Shown piece by piece: positions 11,437 through 23,124 of a DNA stretch of 30,003 nucleotides. The position numbers were made by a program, and so were the translations under genes. Within the stretch, counting starts at the first letter, position 1. Every line of letters begins with the position of its first letter. The stretch is from Conidiobolus incongruus B7586 (lineage: Eukaryota > Entomophthoromycota > Entomophthoromycetes > Entomophthorales > Conidiobolaceae): positions 1 through 30,003 of the forward strand of contig JNEM01011194.1 of assembly GCA_000697335.1 (NCBI GenBank), in the 5' to 3' direction. The notes below the pieces were generated by a model, which saw nothing but the letters and a program-made list of their open reading frames with translations, did no database searches and was not told the DNA's origin.

Positions 11437-13146
11437 ATGGATAATATTTTAGAATTACAGAGGAAAAACCTCGAATTAATAGATATTTTCGAACAATCTA
11501 TAGTTAATGAAAGTTTGAAAGAAACTAAAAATGTATTTTATATTTTATATTCTATATTTTAAATTAATTATAATATTGACTAAGCTTTATATTAGTTTAA
11601 AAGTCGATTAATCCAGCAACACAATATTAATAACCTATTAAAAGAGATCCAATCCAAGAGCGCGCAAACTCTAGCGCGATTTGACGACTCGGACAATATT
11701 TTAACCAAAGAAATTCATACTATAAGTGGACCCAATGAAATTTCTGAATTTTACAATCGATTAAAAACTATTAAAGATTACCACCGTTCGAACAATACGA
11801 GTATCGTCGAAAACTTAAAGGATCAGGCTGACGAATTGATGGAGCAGACGGAATCAAAATTAGAGGGAACTTTTAGTGGAGAAGAACATTTGGGCAAGTT
11901 TTTGGACTTGCACCAATGCTTTGAAATGTACCAAAATTTACCTAATTTTAATAGGTTGAATTATTTAAATTATTTGGACCGTTTTGCTAATTTTGAAAAT
12001 ATTGATAAAAAGTTGAAGGGTGGTCACTATAAAGAGTAAATGATATAGTTTATATAAACATAAATTATTAATTTTTCACTATTTAGATATTTGAAAAAAT
12101 TAAAGGAGTATTTGGAAAGTTTCTTTAATAGAGCTAAACCTCTCTATAATTTAGAAGCTTTACAAAAGGATTCTTTAAATAAATTTAACGAACATTTGGA
12201 AAAGGGAACTATTCCCGGTTGGAATAATTTAAATTTAGAATCCAAAGAAAAGGCTGCCAGTTTATTCTGTAAAGCTTGTAAGTATTAATTATATACTTTA
12301 CAAATATTTAAATTAACTAATCTATCAAATTTTAGGTAATAAGACTTTCGAAAAGCAAACTGTATTTGAAGCCCATATGAAATCTTTAAAACATAAAAAA
12401 TCACAAGCTAAATACGATGCCAATCCTGAGAATCAAAAACAATCCGATAATATTGAGGAAGAAGCTTTACAACAATTAACAGAAATTCCTCTATTGGAAT
12501 TCCAAATCTCTTCCTATGTTCAAGTTCTACAAGAAACTATCGAAGAAACTAAAGCTAATGTCGAACGTAAACAAGCTTTGACGGATAGAGAAAGAAAGGT
12601 GATTATTATTATATGCCCTATAAATTATTATTTACTAACTTAATAAAATAGCTTGAGCTTGAACAAGAAGAAATCGACGATATCGAAAGTGAAGAGGAAG
12701 ATAGCGGTAAACTTTACAATCCTCTTAAACTTCCATTGGGTTGGGACGGCAAGCCAATTCCCTACTGGTTATTCAAATTGCACGGTTTGGGAGTCGAATA
12801 TCCCTGTGAAATTTGTGGTAATTACGTATACATGGGTCGTAAAGCTTTCGAAAAGCATTTTCAAGAATGGCGTCATGCTCACGGTATGAGATGTTTGGGT
12901 ATTCCCAATACCAGACACTTTTACGAAATTACAAAGATCCAAGATGCCTATGATCGTAAATATTATTTTATATTTACTCTTTAAAACTTTATCTAATCTT
13001 TATTTTGTATAGTTTGGAATAAATTAAAGAAGACCAATCAAACTGAGAAATTTGTACCCGATACGATGGAAGAATTTGAAGATGACAATGGTAATGTATT
13101 TAATAGGAGAACTTATGAAGATTTAAAGAGACAAGGTTTACTTTAA
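11437..13146 (+). CDS. SF3A3: Splicing factor 3A subunit 3 (SF3A60/Prp9)
   Basis: This is a subunit of SF3a in the U2 snRNP, needed for prespliceosome assembly at the branch point. Six exons: 11437-11532, 11596-12035, 12087-12277, 12336-12598, 12652-12955, 13013-13146; 475 aa (human 501). Visible landmarks are the N-terminal helix [28 protein letters not shown] (human ISGPNEFAEFYNRLK), a first C2H2-type finger C240-C243-H256-H262 ([19 protein letters not shown]), an acidic stretch at 335-347, [20 protein letters not shown], and the U1-type finger C382-C385-H399-H405 ([19 protein letters not shown]) followed by [14 protein letters not shown]. The end [13 protein letters not shown] is the family's C-terminal signature. 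The first finger is intact here, while human SF3A3 lacks it. Identity is certain; the exon joins are supported by phase. Confidence 0.96.
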
Positions 13147-14547
13147 TATCTTTTATAAAATCTTTTTTATTTAAAATATGATAATACTTAATAATATATT
13201 TTATCATGTAATTTCGTTTTTAGTACTTTTGTTATATTTGAATTTTCATTCATAATTTGGATATTTTTAGCCAATATTTATAAATTAAGTTCCAAATTAA
13301 TTAATTGATTTAAATATATTGATAGAATTTTTATTGCCCTTTAATAAATATCTTTTTTCGGATTATTATATCTTCAATTGTTGTAACATAAATATTAAAA
13401 ATTCATATATTTCAATGAATATCTTAAATATATATTAAATATAAAAACCATAATCTTTTCATGTTTATCAAAATATCATTTGCAATTTAAGATTGCAAAT
13501 TTTTTGCTAAAATTTCATACAATAATTTAAAAAATAAATTTGATTCATTCCTCAGTCTATTTAAATATTTTTGTATGATAATATTTCATCAATTTAAATA
13601 ACTTTAGAGAGATTTAATTTTAAAGATGGAAACAAAATTTTTAAAATAATCAATTTCCTCGAAATATATTACATTATATATGAATGGTAAATCTTTTGTA
13701 TTAATATTCTTTATCATTTCTCAGTTTATTTGAAAGAATATCTAAAAAGAAATTGTAAAAGTGAATAGCTGAACAATATTTGTTTAAAATTAAGAATAAT
13801 ATATTTACTTGAATATGCCCCGTCAGGCCAGTTATCAGATATATATAATAGTGCCTATATTAAAGACATAAATATAAATATATTGATATGGATTATAGTT
13901 AAAAAACGTTACGATTTATTCAATATGCTATTTAAAGATATATATCCTTACAAATTTAATTCTAAATTTAGTGATTCAAATTTGTTAATTATATGGTTGC
14001 GAGAATTTGATAAAATTGTTGATGCTATTTATGTTATAAATAAATTAATAATTTGATACATTGAAGTCAGGGTATTTGTAAAATATATTACCACACTACA
14101 ATCTTTATTGCATTATAAAATGATAGTAATATGAATTGTTAATGAAATTAACAAATATCAGAAAAGATATCTTAATATTATTGATTATAACTAAGTTAGA
14201 TAAGAACAAAATAATAAAAATGTCTTAATAGATCCAAATGTCAATATTATGTATTAAAAATTAAAAAGAATTAATTCGAAGGACGTGAACCAATTTATGA
14301 TGATAATGAATAACGTAATATATCATCAACCTTATATTCAATATATTAAATCAAAATTTTGTGAGAATAAATGATTTTTGATGGATATTATGTTGGGAAG
14401 GATAACAGAGGGTAGAGTATTGAAAGAATGAAAGATAAAAGTTTCAAAATTAAAAATCAAAACGTATCAAATAAATAGGGATAATAATTTGATAAAATTG
14501 ATTTGTTTAATTCATTAGAGAGAGATTTACCGAGGCTAACAAACTGT
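13147..14547. other. Intergenic region between convergent SF3A3 and ATP3
   Basis: 1.4 kb of AT-rich DNA between two convergent genes. Nothing is recognised. One plus-strand stretch, 13769-14056, stays open for 95 codons without an ATG near its start; its translation (around EYAPSGQLSDIYNSAY) matches nothing I know and it is reported below as a weak observation. No RNA gene or repeat is visible. Confidence 0.5.
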
Positions 14548-15713
14548 TTATAAAGCGGAAGCACCAGTAATAATATCAACTAAAAAACAATGGTTAATAC
14601 TAAAACAAATAGTAAAATTATATATGAAAGGCTTACTAAGTTCGTTGGTGATAACGGCTTGACGACCACGGTTGTAAGTCAAAGTCAATTTTTGAATCAT
14701 TTCACCTAAAAAATGGGAATAAATATCAAATAAAATACAATAAAAAATATTAATTCAAATTTACCAGCGTTCTTGGTAGCGTTTTCCATAGCAGTACGCT
14801 TAGCGGATTGTTCAGAGGCGTAACCTTCAGTGAAAGTCCAGTGGATAGCATTAGCGAGCAAGAATTCTTGATAGTTAGCAAGAACTTCGTCATCTTCAAC
14901 TTCGTAAGCAGAGATACCAGCTAAAAATTGATTAGAATTATAACAAGTAAAAATTAATATAAAGAAAAATACCGGAGGATTTCAAAGCATCAAGACCGTA
15001 AGCACTGATGGAGGTGGCTTCATAGGAAATAACGGAGTTAAATTTGTTGTAAATGATATCATATTGATCGAATTTGGTTTCGCTACTGAGAATAATTTGG
15101 GCGATGTCAGCAGATTCGGCCCAGGTGGGAACAGCTTTACCGATTTGGTTGAAAGTAGTATCGATTACTTGACGATATACACGAGACAATTGACCTCTAG
15201 CCTTGTCACCTAAAATGAAAGAACGAGCTTCGGGGTTTTCTTTCAAGTAAGCTCTGGTGGCCTTGGAGACAGAGGAGTGGATACCACCACAGAGACCACG
15301 GTCACCAGAAACGGTGATAACAGCCTTGGAAACTTCACCTTCAGGCTTGGTTTGAAGGTGGTCGAGAGAAGCTAATTAAAAAAGATTAGGATTTAATCAG
15401 ATTAAATTAAATTCCGATTTAATACCTTGGGAAGCTTGACCGTAGACACGAGCATTTTCCATAGCACGTTGGGCCTTAGTCATCTTAGTAGAGGCAATCA
15501 TCTTCATAGACTTGGTGATTTTCTCAGTACTGGAAATAGATTTCAAGCGGTTTTGAACTAAAAATGATCAAAATTAACATCAGCACATCACATTACAGAC
15601 AAACAAATCTTACTTTCACGAAGAGTAGCCATGTTGCTGGATTGAACATAAGAAGTGGCATTTTTGGTGGAAATTCTAGTAGCCTGACGGGCAGCGTTGA
15701 CTCCGACTAACAT
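14548..15713 (-). CDS. ATP3: Mitochondrial ATP synthase gamma subunit
   Basis: This is the central stalk subunit of F1Fo ATP synthase; its two long helices rotate inside the alpha3beta3 ring and couple proton flow to ATP synthesis in the matrix. Six exons (minus strand): 15713-15614, 15557-15426, 15371-14973, 14920-14765, 14705-14637, 14579-14548; 295 aa, normal for the family (yeast 311, human 298). The first about 28 residues, rich in Arg/Ser/Thr/Ala and with no acidic residue, look like a matrix-targeting presequence. The mature part starts near MATLREIQNRLKSISSTEKI, then SMKMIASTKMTKAQRAM, the conserved SGDRGLCGGIHS, and ends with the gamma signature YNRGRQAVITNELIDIITGA. Every internal junction splits a codon after the first base. 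Coding bases favour C- and G-ending codons (AAC, AAG, ATC, GCC) more than most neighbours, as expected for a highly expressed gene. It is divergent from WDR59. Confidence 0.97.
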
Positions 15714-16673
15714 TTTGGTATATAACTGTGATGATGTAGTATCGTTAAAACAGTTCCAGTTGAACAATTTTCAATACTCAATTAAATCAATTGGTAAATT
15801 GTCACTGATTGGGTCAATTTTTAACCCATAATAATATTTCAAATTTTTATACCACACAATCACATATGCAATTTTATATTACATTTGATATAAATATTAT
15901 ATATAAAATAACAGAGTTTTGTATAATTAAGCATATATCAATGTTAAGTCATTGGCAAATATACTATTTATATCTTCCTTTTTACTGATATCATTTATTT
16001 TACCACATTAACTTTCTTACCTATTATTATATAGTATATACGATTTGAATGATGGCCATATTTTCTAATCCAATTCAATTGAAAATATGTGAAAATTTTT
16101 ATTAATAATCAATACTAACTGATAGAAATAATAATTTATTAATTGTTATGTATTTGTTATATTAGAAAAGTTTATAGTTTTGATTGTTAATAAATTCAAT
16201 ATAATTATACATTGAAATTATGAAATATAATTTCATTGTTATCATTGTTATTCATTTTCACCAATAATAAAAATTTCATGCTATCTGATGAAATATGAAT
16301 TATTATTAATTTGATTACATCATATTCAATATATATCAATCAAGGTTGAATATTAAGAAGCTTATTATATTCAATTAGATTTCTATCTTTATTAATCATT
16401 ATAAAGCAATATGCTACATAGTACTTATGTTATTATATATTTATATCATAAACTTTAATTCAGGCATATAACTAATAAACATCTACAAATTAACCCATAA
16501 TTGATTTACCCAAAAACAAAATTTAAATAGGTAAGAATTCAGTCCCTTTAACACTAAAAAATAAAACAATTATAAAATATATTATTCAAAAAATAGAGAT
16601 TTTTTATTTATTATAATACATCATCGCTTCAGTATTATTTATAATATAATCTTTTTAAATACCAGTTTTTCAA
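15714..16673. other. Divergent ATP3/WDR59 intergenic region
   Basis: 960 nt between start codons on opposite strands, so both promoters should lie here. The sequence is AT-rich with no long open frame, RNA gene or repeat that I can support, and no named promoter motif stands out. Confidence 0.5.
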
Positions 16674-19600
16674 ATGCTATATGATAATAGTCATGATAAT
16701 TCGTTTTATCAGCAGTTAAGTATTCATATTGACCAACCTGTGGCTGGTATGTCAATATCTCCGTCAAAAAGAGATGTAGTGCTTGCTAGGTAATTTTGTC
16801 ATATTTTATTTGATAAAGTTGCTTATTTGAAATTGAATAGTCGAAAAGGTCTACTTATTATCGATTTGGAAAATCCTTTCGATTTGCCGAGATCACTTCC
16901 TTATTACACGAGGTGGGAAGTTACCGAAGTTCAATGGAATCCTCATACGAGTAGAGATACTTGGATTGCTACTACAGTACAGCTTTTATTCTGTATTTAT
17001 TTTTAAATGCTAAATCATATTTCAAATAGTGTAATCAAAGAGTATTAATATGGAATGTAATGAAACCACATTTGCAATCTGTCGAAAGGGAATTTACAGC
17101 GCATGATAGAGCCATTTCAGATGTGAATTGGTCCAATATCCATCCAGAGATTTTGGTCACAAGTTCTTTGGATACTTCTATTAAGATTTGGGACTTGAGA
17201 ACAGGTAACAAGAATGTAGGAATAATGAGTAATTGGAATGGTAATATATAATTCACACAGTTACAGTGTTATTATGACTAATATTACTATAGCCGCTGTC
17301 TCTCAGATCGATTGCCATCCAAGCAATGAATACTTAATAGCAACTGCTCAAGAAGACAAAATCAAAATTTGGGATATAAGAGTAATTCAATCTACACAGC
17401 ATTAACAATCAACTGATCAGTTTTTAACGAGGTGACATTTAATAATTAGAAAGGATCCGTACCAATGATTTTCAAATTGGCTCATGATAGAAAAATTGCA
17501 AATTTACACTGGCACAATTCAAATCCTAAAAATTTATTATCTTGTAGTTTTGATAAAACCATCAAAGTAACTCTATTTTATTCGTTTTTTCTATAGTTTC
17601 TAATTAGCATTTTTTAGTTTTGGAATATTGATGACATGTCTCAAGATCTTGGTTCAATTGACACGGGCTTACCAATCGGTAGAGCCAGATATACGGTAAT
17701 TTTAACTAGTTTATGCAAGAATTACTATTAAGATCACTATTGTAGCCTTTTGGAGAAGGCGTCCTATCTATGCCTTTACGTTGCCAGCACACTGTTTCTC
17801 TTTGGAGTACCACTAATTACAATGAACCCGTCTTTGAGTATCGTGGTCATACTGGGGTAGTAAAGGAATTTGTATGGCGTGTTAATGGCCAAAATTATCT
17901 TGACTCTGGTAGCATAGTTCATAGCATTCCCATGTATATAATTTTCTGAGCGATATTTAGATGATCGAGAATTTCAACTAGTCACCTGGTCTCATGATCA
18001 ACAATTACGATTATGGCCTGTTGGAGAAAATCAACTTAATGTAAATAGTATTAAAGCTTAAATCAAATTATATAGTAATCAAATTTAGGCTGTCGGTCAT
18101 ACCACAGGCAAAAAAGGGAGACCAGAATCGCGACCTCATCCAACCACATTTTCCTATCGTGTCCCATGGCCGCAAAGTCGACCAAGATCCCGTCAGCCCA
18201 GAAGGAAATACAGAGTCACTTTTCAAACACAGAAGTCATCTTCCAATTTTGGAGGCTACATCAGCATCTCACGGTCCAAGCAGGTCAGGTTCAGTCTCTC
18301 CAGAAAATGGAAATACAAAGTTTGGATCCATTCCGCTTCATTCAGAAACATTTTCCTCAGATCCTCTGTCCATTTGGAATAGAAAGCTTAGTATGGGTCG
18401 TCGTACTTCTGGTGCCAATATCAACGGTCATGGTACCCATTCTACTGGAGAGCCTCAATCTCGCAATATTTCAGAAGAATTGAGCGCAATTGCCAGAAAG
18501 TACAAGGAAGTCAAGTTTGAAAAGATTAGCATGGCTACTCGATCGTGCACAATGACTCTGTATGGTCCCTGGGCTGCAGACGGTGGACAAGTTTTCTTAA
18601 GATTACATATTCATTTATCTGCAGATTATCCTAATCAGAGCCCCCCAACCTTTGATTTGCAAAAGTCTCCTTCAGTACCACAATCAACTCATTCTAAGCT
18701 TGAAGAGGAACTAAGTCAAATATCCCTTGCTTTTGTGAGTAAGGGATTGCCCAGTTTGGAAGCGTGTACTAAATATCTGTTGGGGTTGGGATCCTCAGCC
18801 GACTTAAACCCCCAAAGTCAATCTGACGGCTCCGACGAAGAACTCATCGGAGGTGGCTTTGGATTAGGGACCAAATCAAACCGACGTCACTCTATTAAAT
18901 CATTAGATAGAGACGATCACAATGTACCATTCCCTAAACTATGTGGTGCTACCTTTTCACCAGAAGGCCGCCTTGTTATCTTCTTTTCATCGTTACAGAG
19001 CAGTCAAGTTGAAGCCTTCCAAATGTCTCAAGGCTTAAATCGCTCGAATGTTCGAAATAGGAATTCATATTATCACTCTCATCCCAGATCTTACAAATCA
19101 CTTAACTATTTCCGATCAATGTGCCAACTGCCAACTAGGCTGATCAACCACTCACTTTCTAACCAGCAAGATATGTCAAACTTTGATGACTATGATGATC
19201 CTGATGATCCCGATGACCTACTGATTATCCCTTCCCTATACTATCGACCTCGTACTCATTCACGCCCAATTCGCCCTCAACTAAGTCCTTCACCCCCAGC
19301 TTCATTATCGCCTTCAAAGGGTGCAGATCTATTTAGATCATCTCCTTCTGACCCTGCACTCACCTCATTGATTAATCCATCTAAGGATATACCTTCTGGT
19401 CACAATATTCACTTCAGAAAAGTCATTGGCATCACATGTCCTGATCGTCAATTAGCTGAATCAATCTATCTTTCTAGTCCAAGCATCAAGACCAAATTAC
19501 AGCATCTGATTTCCGCCGCTAAGTTGAATGGAAGGAAGGATCTCATCCAGTTATGGAATTTGGTCCAACTTATTATACTATCCGCACCACCTCAATCTGT

Positions 19601-21033
19601 GAACCATCCCAACTCTAACAGTAACCAGTCCTGCCATCTATACAAAAATTTACCAAATCACCTCTTCTACAAGCAACTGAGGGCAAAGTTAGTTCAACCC
19701 CTTTTAATTTATTTTCAATCACTGATTCAAAGCCATCTGGCGATGAATATATGAATTGGGGCAGCCACCCATTCGGTAAAGTGCTAGTCAAGTACATATT
19801 CCAGCACTATCAGAGATACAATGATATTCAGACATTAGCCATACTTTCGTATATTTTTACACTGGACTCCACTGTTCAGAAATCTCATCCAACACCTATT
19901 CCCACAAAATCGACTTTACATTTCCCCAAAAATGCTACTAACAACATCACTTATAATTTGACGCCGCAAGCGACATTATCGGAGAGTCCTAAAGACTACT
20001 TCAGTCCCTTCTTCAAACGCGCAATTAGCAAATCGGGACAATCAGATAATCACAAATCACCTTCTGCCTTTTCATATTCCATTTGGAGCGGATCTCAGCA
20101 TGAACTTTCACCAAGGCACCATCCTCGACCTCTACCCAGATCGAACATTAGCGACACATCCCCTATGGGAATTTCGTCACCCAACAAGCCCAGCTTCTAC
20201 TCCATACCTAACAACAACAGCCGTCCAGAAATTACTGCTGTACCAATCTCATCTCGTTCCGTTTCACCCATCTCTGCTGTAGTTAACACAGAATGACCCA
20301 ATCCAACGTTTGCTAGACCCACATCGTCAATCCATGGCAGCGACATCAAACCTAATTACGACCCTTCGGAGCATAGCCAGAGAAGTTTTGATACCATGCA
20401 AAGTGGTGCGACCGGAGGCCATGACTCGACACTTTTGCACGGATATTCATTCTCACAGAAATTTACATCCCCGCAACCACCGCCAGCAACTTTACCATCA
20501 ATCACCCCACCCAATGACAATCCATACTTGGAACCCGAACTTATGCTCAAAGCCAACCACTACAGACTAGTCTACGCTGAAATTCTCTACCGATGGGGCC
20601 TCTTCAGCCACAGAGCCCAAATTCTGAAGAATTTGGAATTTAATCAAATGCTAAGAGCTGATATTAGTAAGCATTAATATAATCAACCCTAGATATATTT
20701 AATATATAAATTATTTTTAGAATGGAACTTGCATCCCACAGAATTAATAGGTTTGTCGAGACTTCCCAATCTAGCTAGAAATCATTCGTGTAACCCTACA
20801 GAAACAAGTATTTGTGTAATTTGTCATTCTAAGATGAAAGGTATATAAACTACAAAAAGCCATTATTTGCTAATTAATACTCTGAATTAGGTGTATCATT
20901 CTTCTGTGTGAAATGTGGACATGGCGGTCATCCCAACCATATTAAAGAATGGTTTAAATCGGGACCCAAAGCTGAAGACATCGAATGCCCTAGCGGCTGC
21001 GGTTGCCATTGTGAAAACTTTAATCAAATATAA
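16674..21033 (+). CDS. WDR59: WDR59/Mtc5-like SEACAT (GATOR2) subunit
   Basis: This is a subunit of the vacuolar/lysosomal GATOR2 (SEACAT) complex that signals amino-acid supply to TORC1. Exons 1-8 (16674-16789, 16841-16976, 17030-17240, 17293-17381, 17450-17566, 17618-17695, 17746-17908, 17961-18040) give a WD40 propeller of about 330 residues, with RVLIWNV, DTSIKIWDLRTG, DKIKIWDIR, DKTIKFWNID and FQLVTWSHDQQLRLWPV. The next block (18089-20666) holds an RWD domain (FEKISMATRSCTMTLYG), FPKLCGATFSPEGRLVIFF, DLIQLWNLVQLIIL, WGSHPFGKVLVKYIF and ILYRWGLFSHRAQILKN, separated by Ser/Pro-rich linkers. Exons 20721-20840 and 20891-21033 add the RING-like zinc domain CVICHSKMKG...FFCVKCGHGGHPNHI...CPSGCGCHC. 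Within 18089-20666 the frame changes near 18.16 kb and near 19.62-19.68 kb, and a TGA lies in frame at 20294. Three extra introns (18159-18201, 19621-19673, 20279-20380) would restore one 1210-aa product; this is my preferred but unproven model. Otherwise the gene is damaged or the sequence has errors. Confidence 0.88.
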
Positions 21034-21551
21034 GTGAATTGACTTAATTCCCAATTGAAAGATTTTTTATAGTTTGAACGAAAAAGTTAATTCTTGATTA
21101 TTTGAATTGATCAAAATTTCACTCTATAATTGTAATAAAATTTTCATATTAAAAATATTTGAAATTTTTAATAATATAAAATATAAGTTATATATCTCAA
21201 TATTTAATTTTTAATTAATAAAAAACATAAATCACTTCATACAATTTACAACAATTAAATTATTATCAATATAAGGAATCATAGTTGATAAACATGAATT
21301 TTATTTTTTATACAAAACGAGAATCAACATTTACACTGAATAAGACAATATATTCCAAAAAATTTACCCAATTTTAAACTAAGCCAAGTCTCTGAATGAT
21401 AAACTCAATAGTATAAAATAGACAATAGTATCAAAATAATAAAATAATTAAATGATAAATAAAAATCAATAATATTAATAAATTGAATCAAAATATAACT
21501 TGTAATTTAAACTATTTTGATTAATTTGATTAGAATAATTTTTGAAAAGAA
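21034..21551. other. Convergent 3' flanks of WDR59 and DHODH
   Basis: 518 nt of AT-rich sequence between two convergent stop codons. It contains only untranslated or spacer sequence as far as I can see; no gene, repeat or RNA is supported. Confidence 0.5.
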
Positions 21552-22949
21552 TTAGCTGCGATGATCTTGACCAATGACTTTTTCCCAAGTGGTATTCTCC
21601 TTCTCTAACAATTCGACGATCTCGCGCTTGATTTCATCGACGGCGCCAGGACCACGGTAACCGAGATGAGTGTAGAATTGGACGAGTGAGGCACCAGCCT
21701 TGGCGAAGTCTAAAGCATCTTTACCAGAGGAGATACCACCACAGCCTACGATAGGGATCTTACCTTCAGTAAGAATGTACATCTTCTTGACGAGGCTGAT
21801 TGCGAGGGGTTTGACGGGAGGGCCTGATAAACCACCGGTTTCAGCAACAGTCTTGGGATCGGTTAAACCGGCCTTAAGACTGCTCGGACGTGAAATAGTA
21901 GTGTTGGAAATGATAACACCGTCGACTTTGAGATCCTTGAGAACACTGGAAATATCTTTAGCTTCTTCATCACTCAAATCGGGAGCAATCTTAACCAACA
22001 AGGGAGGAAGAGGAGAGGGAAGAGTGTTTCTAGCATCTTGAGCTTCCTTGATCAATCTTCTGAGAGATTCAGTCTTTTGAAGATCACGCAATCCAGGAGT
22101 GTTGGGACTAGATATGTTGATGACAAGATAATCGGCATAAGGTCCTAATTTGTGGATACCATCTACGTAATCTTGATTGCTTTCAGCAGGAGATACCTTA
22201 TTCTTGCCTAAATTGACACCCAACCACTTGTCCTTGTGGCCTGATTTTTCGCCATATAAACTGTAGTTGTAGTCAGGATCCTTTAATTCTCTGGAGGATG
22301 ATTCCCAATGAGCAGCCCTCAACAAACTCCAGAAACGACGTTGGAGACGTTCTTCAACGATATCGTGACCGTCGGAATTGAAGCCATAGCGGTTGATGAC
22401 GGCCTTATCTTCAGGTAATCTAAAATAACGAGGAAGCGGATTACCATCCTAAATTGAAAATGTTGAATCTTTTTTTGATTATTTAATTATCATATTTTTA
22501 CTTACCTGAGGCTTAGGAGTAACAGAACCAATTTCAACCAAACCAAAACCCAAATCGAATAAGGGATCGATAGCTTCGGCATGTTTGTCGTAACCGGCGG
22601 AAATACCTACGGGATTAGCGAATTGATGGCCCCAAACTTTAACACCCAATTTAGCATCATCCAATTGATAAGACCTAGGACTTAGCCCATATTTACAAGC
22701 GAGAATACTAACACGATGAGCAGTTTCGGGATCTAAAAAGAAGCGCATAAGGGGATTGATAGCATATTGGTGAATGGCTGAAGAGGAATCTCTGTAGTAA
22801 CCGTATAATAATACACCACCGGTAGCTGCTCCTACAGTGATAATGGCACCACGAAATTTTTCATAAAAACTCAATGGGGTTCTTCTGGAGGCGGAAGTGA
22901 AGACACCTCTCTTAACTTGATGAATAGGATTAAATCTAGGGAGAGGCAT
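21552..22949 (-). CDS. DHODH: Dihydroorotate dehydrogenase, class 2 (mitochondrial, quinone-linked)
   Basis: This enzyme oxidises dihydroorotate to orotate in de novo pyrimidine synthesis, passing electrons through FMN to ubiquinone at the inner mitochondrial membrane. Two exons (minus strand): 22949-22506 and 22448-21552; 446 aa. The N-terminus carries a basic presequence (1-33) and a membrane anchor (about 34-52, AIITVGAATGGVLLYGYY), the hallmark of the class 2 mitochondrial form. Core motifs: NPVGISAGYDKHAEAID, GFGLVEIGSVTPKPQ, NRYGFNSDG (167-175), GVNLGKNK, NISSPNTPGLRDLQ with the class 2 catalytic Ser at about 262, VIISNTTISRP, TGGLSGPPVKPLA, GCGGISSGKDA and QFYTHLGYRGPG. A segment rich in charged and aromatic residues (about 190-223) between FNSDG and LGVNLGKNK looks longer than in bacterial enzymes. 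The single intron (22449-22505) falls right after the TPKPQ motif. The S. cerevisiae cytosolic fumarate-linked form (class 1A) is excluded by the anchor and the Ser. Confidence 0.96.
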
Positions 22950-23124
22950 TAATTAAAAATAATATAATAACACTGCTATTAATTATTAATTCAATATTAT
23001 TTTTAATTTGTTGACGTTTTAATTGTATTGTGAATGAGGTCAAATGATAAGAGCTATTTAATGCAATCAAATAATGGATCAAATTATGGGAAATTTATAA
23101 CGATTACTTTAATTCTAAATTAAT

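Noticed and set aside
18166-18483. Separate 105-codon ORF inside WDR59
   Set aside because: It overlaps the Ser/Pro linker frame, has no family likeness, and is explained by the low stop density of this less AT-rich segment.
20294-20296. TGA read as an amino acid (code change)
   Set aside because: Trp is TGG wherever I checked, all other complete genes end in TAA without internal TGA, and an intron or sequence error explains the single case more simply.
21700-22041. 113-codon plus-strand ORF opposite DHODH
   Set aside because: Antisense shadow of a conserved, codon-biased gene.
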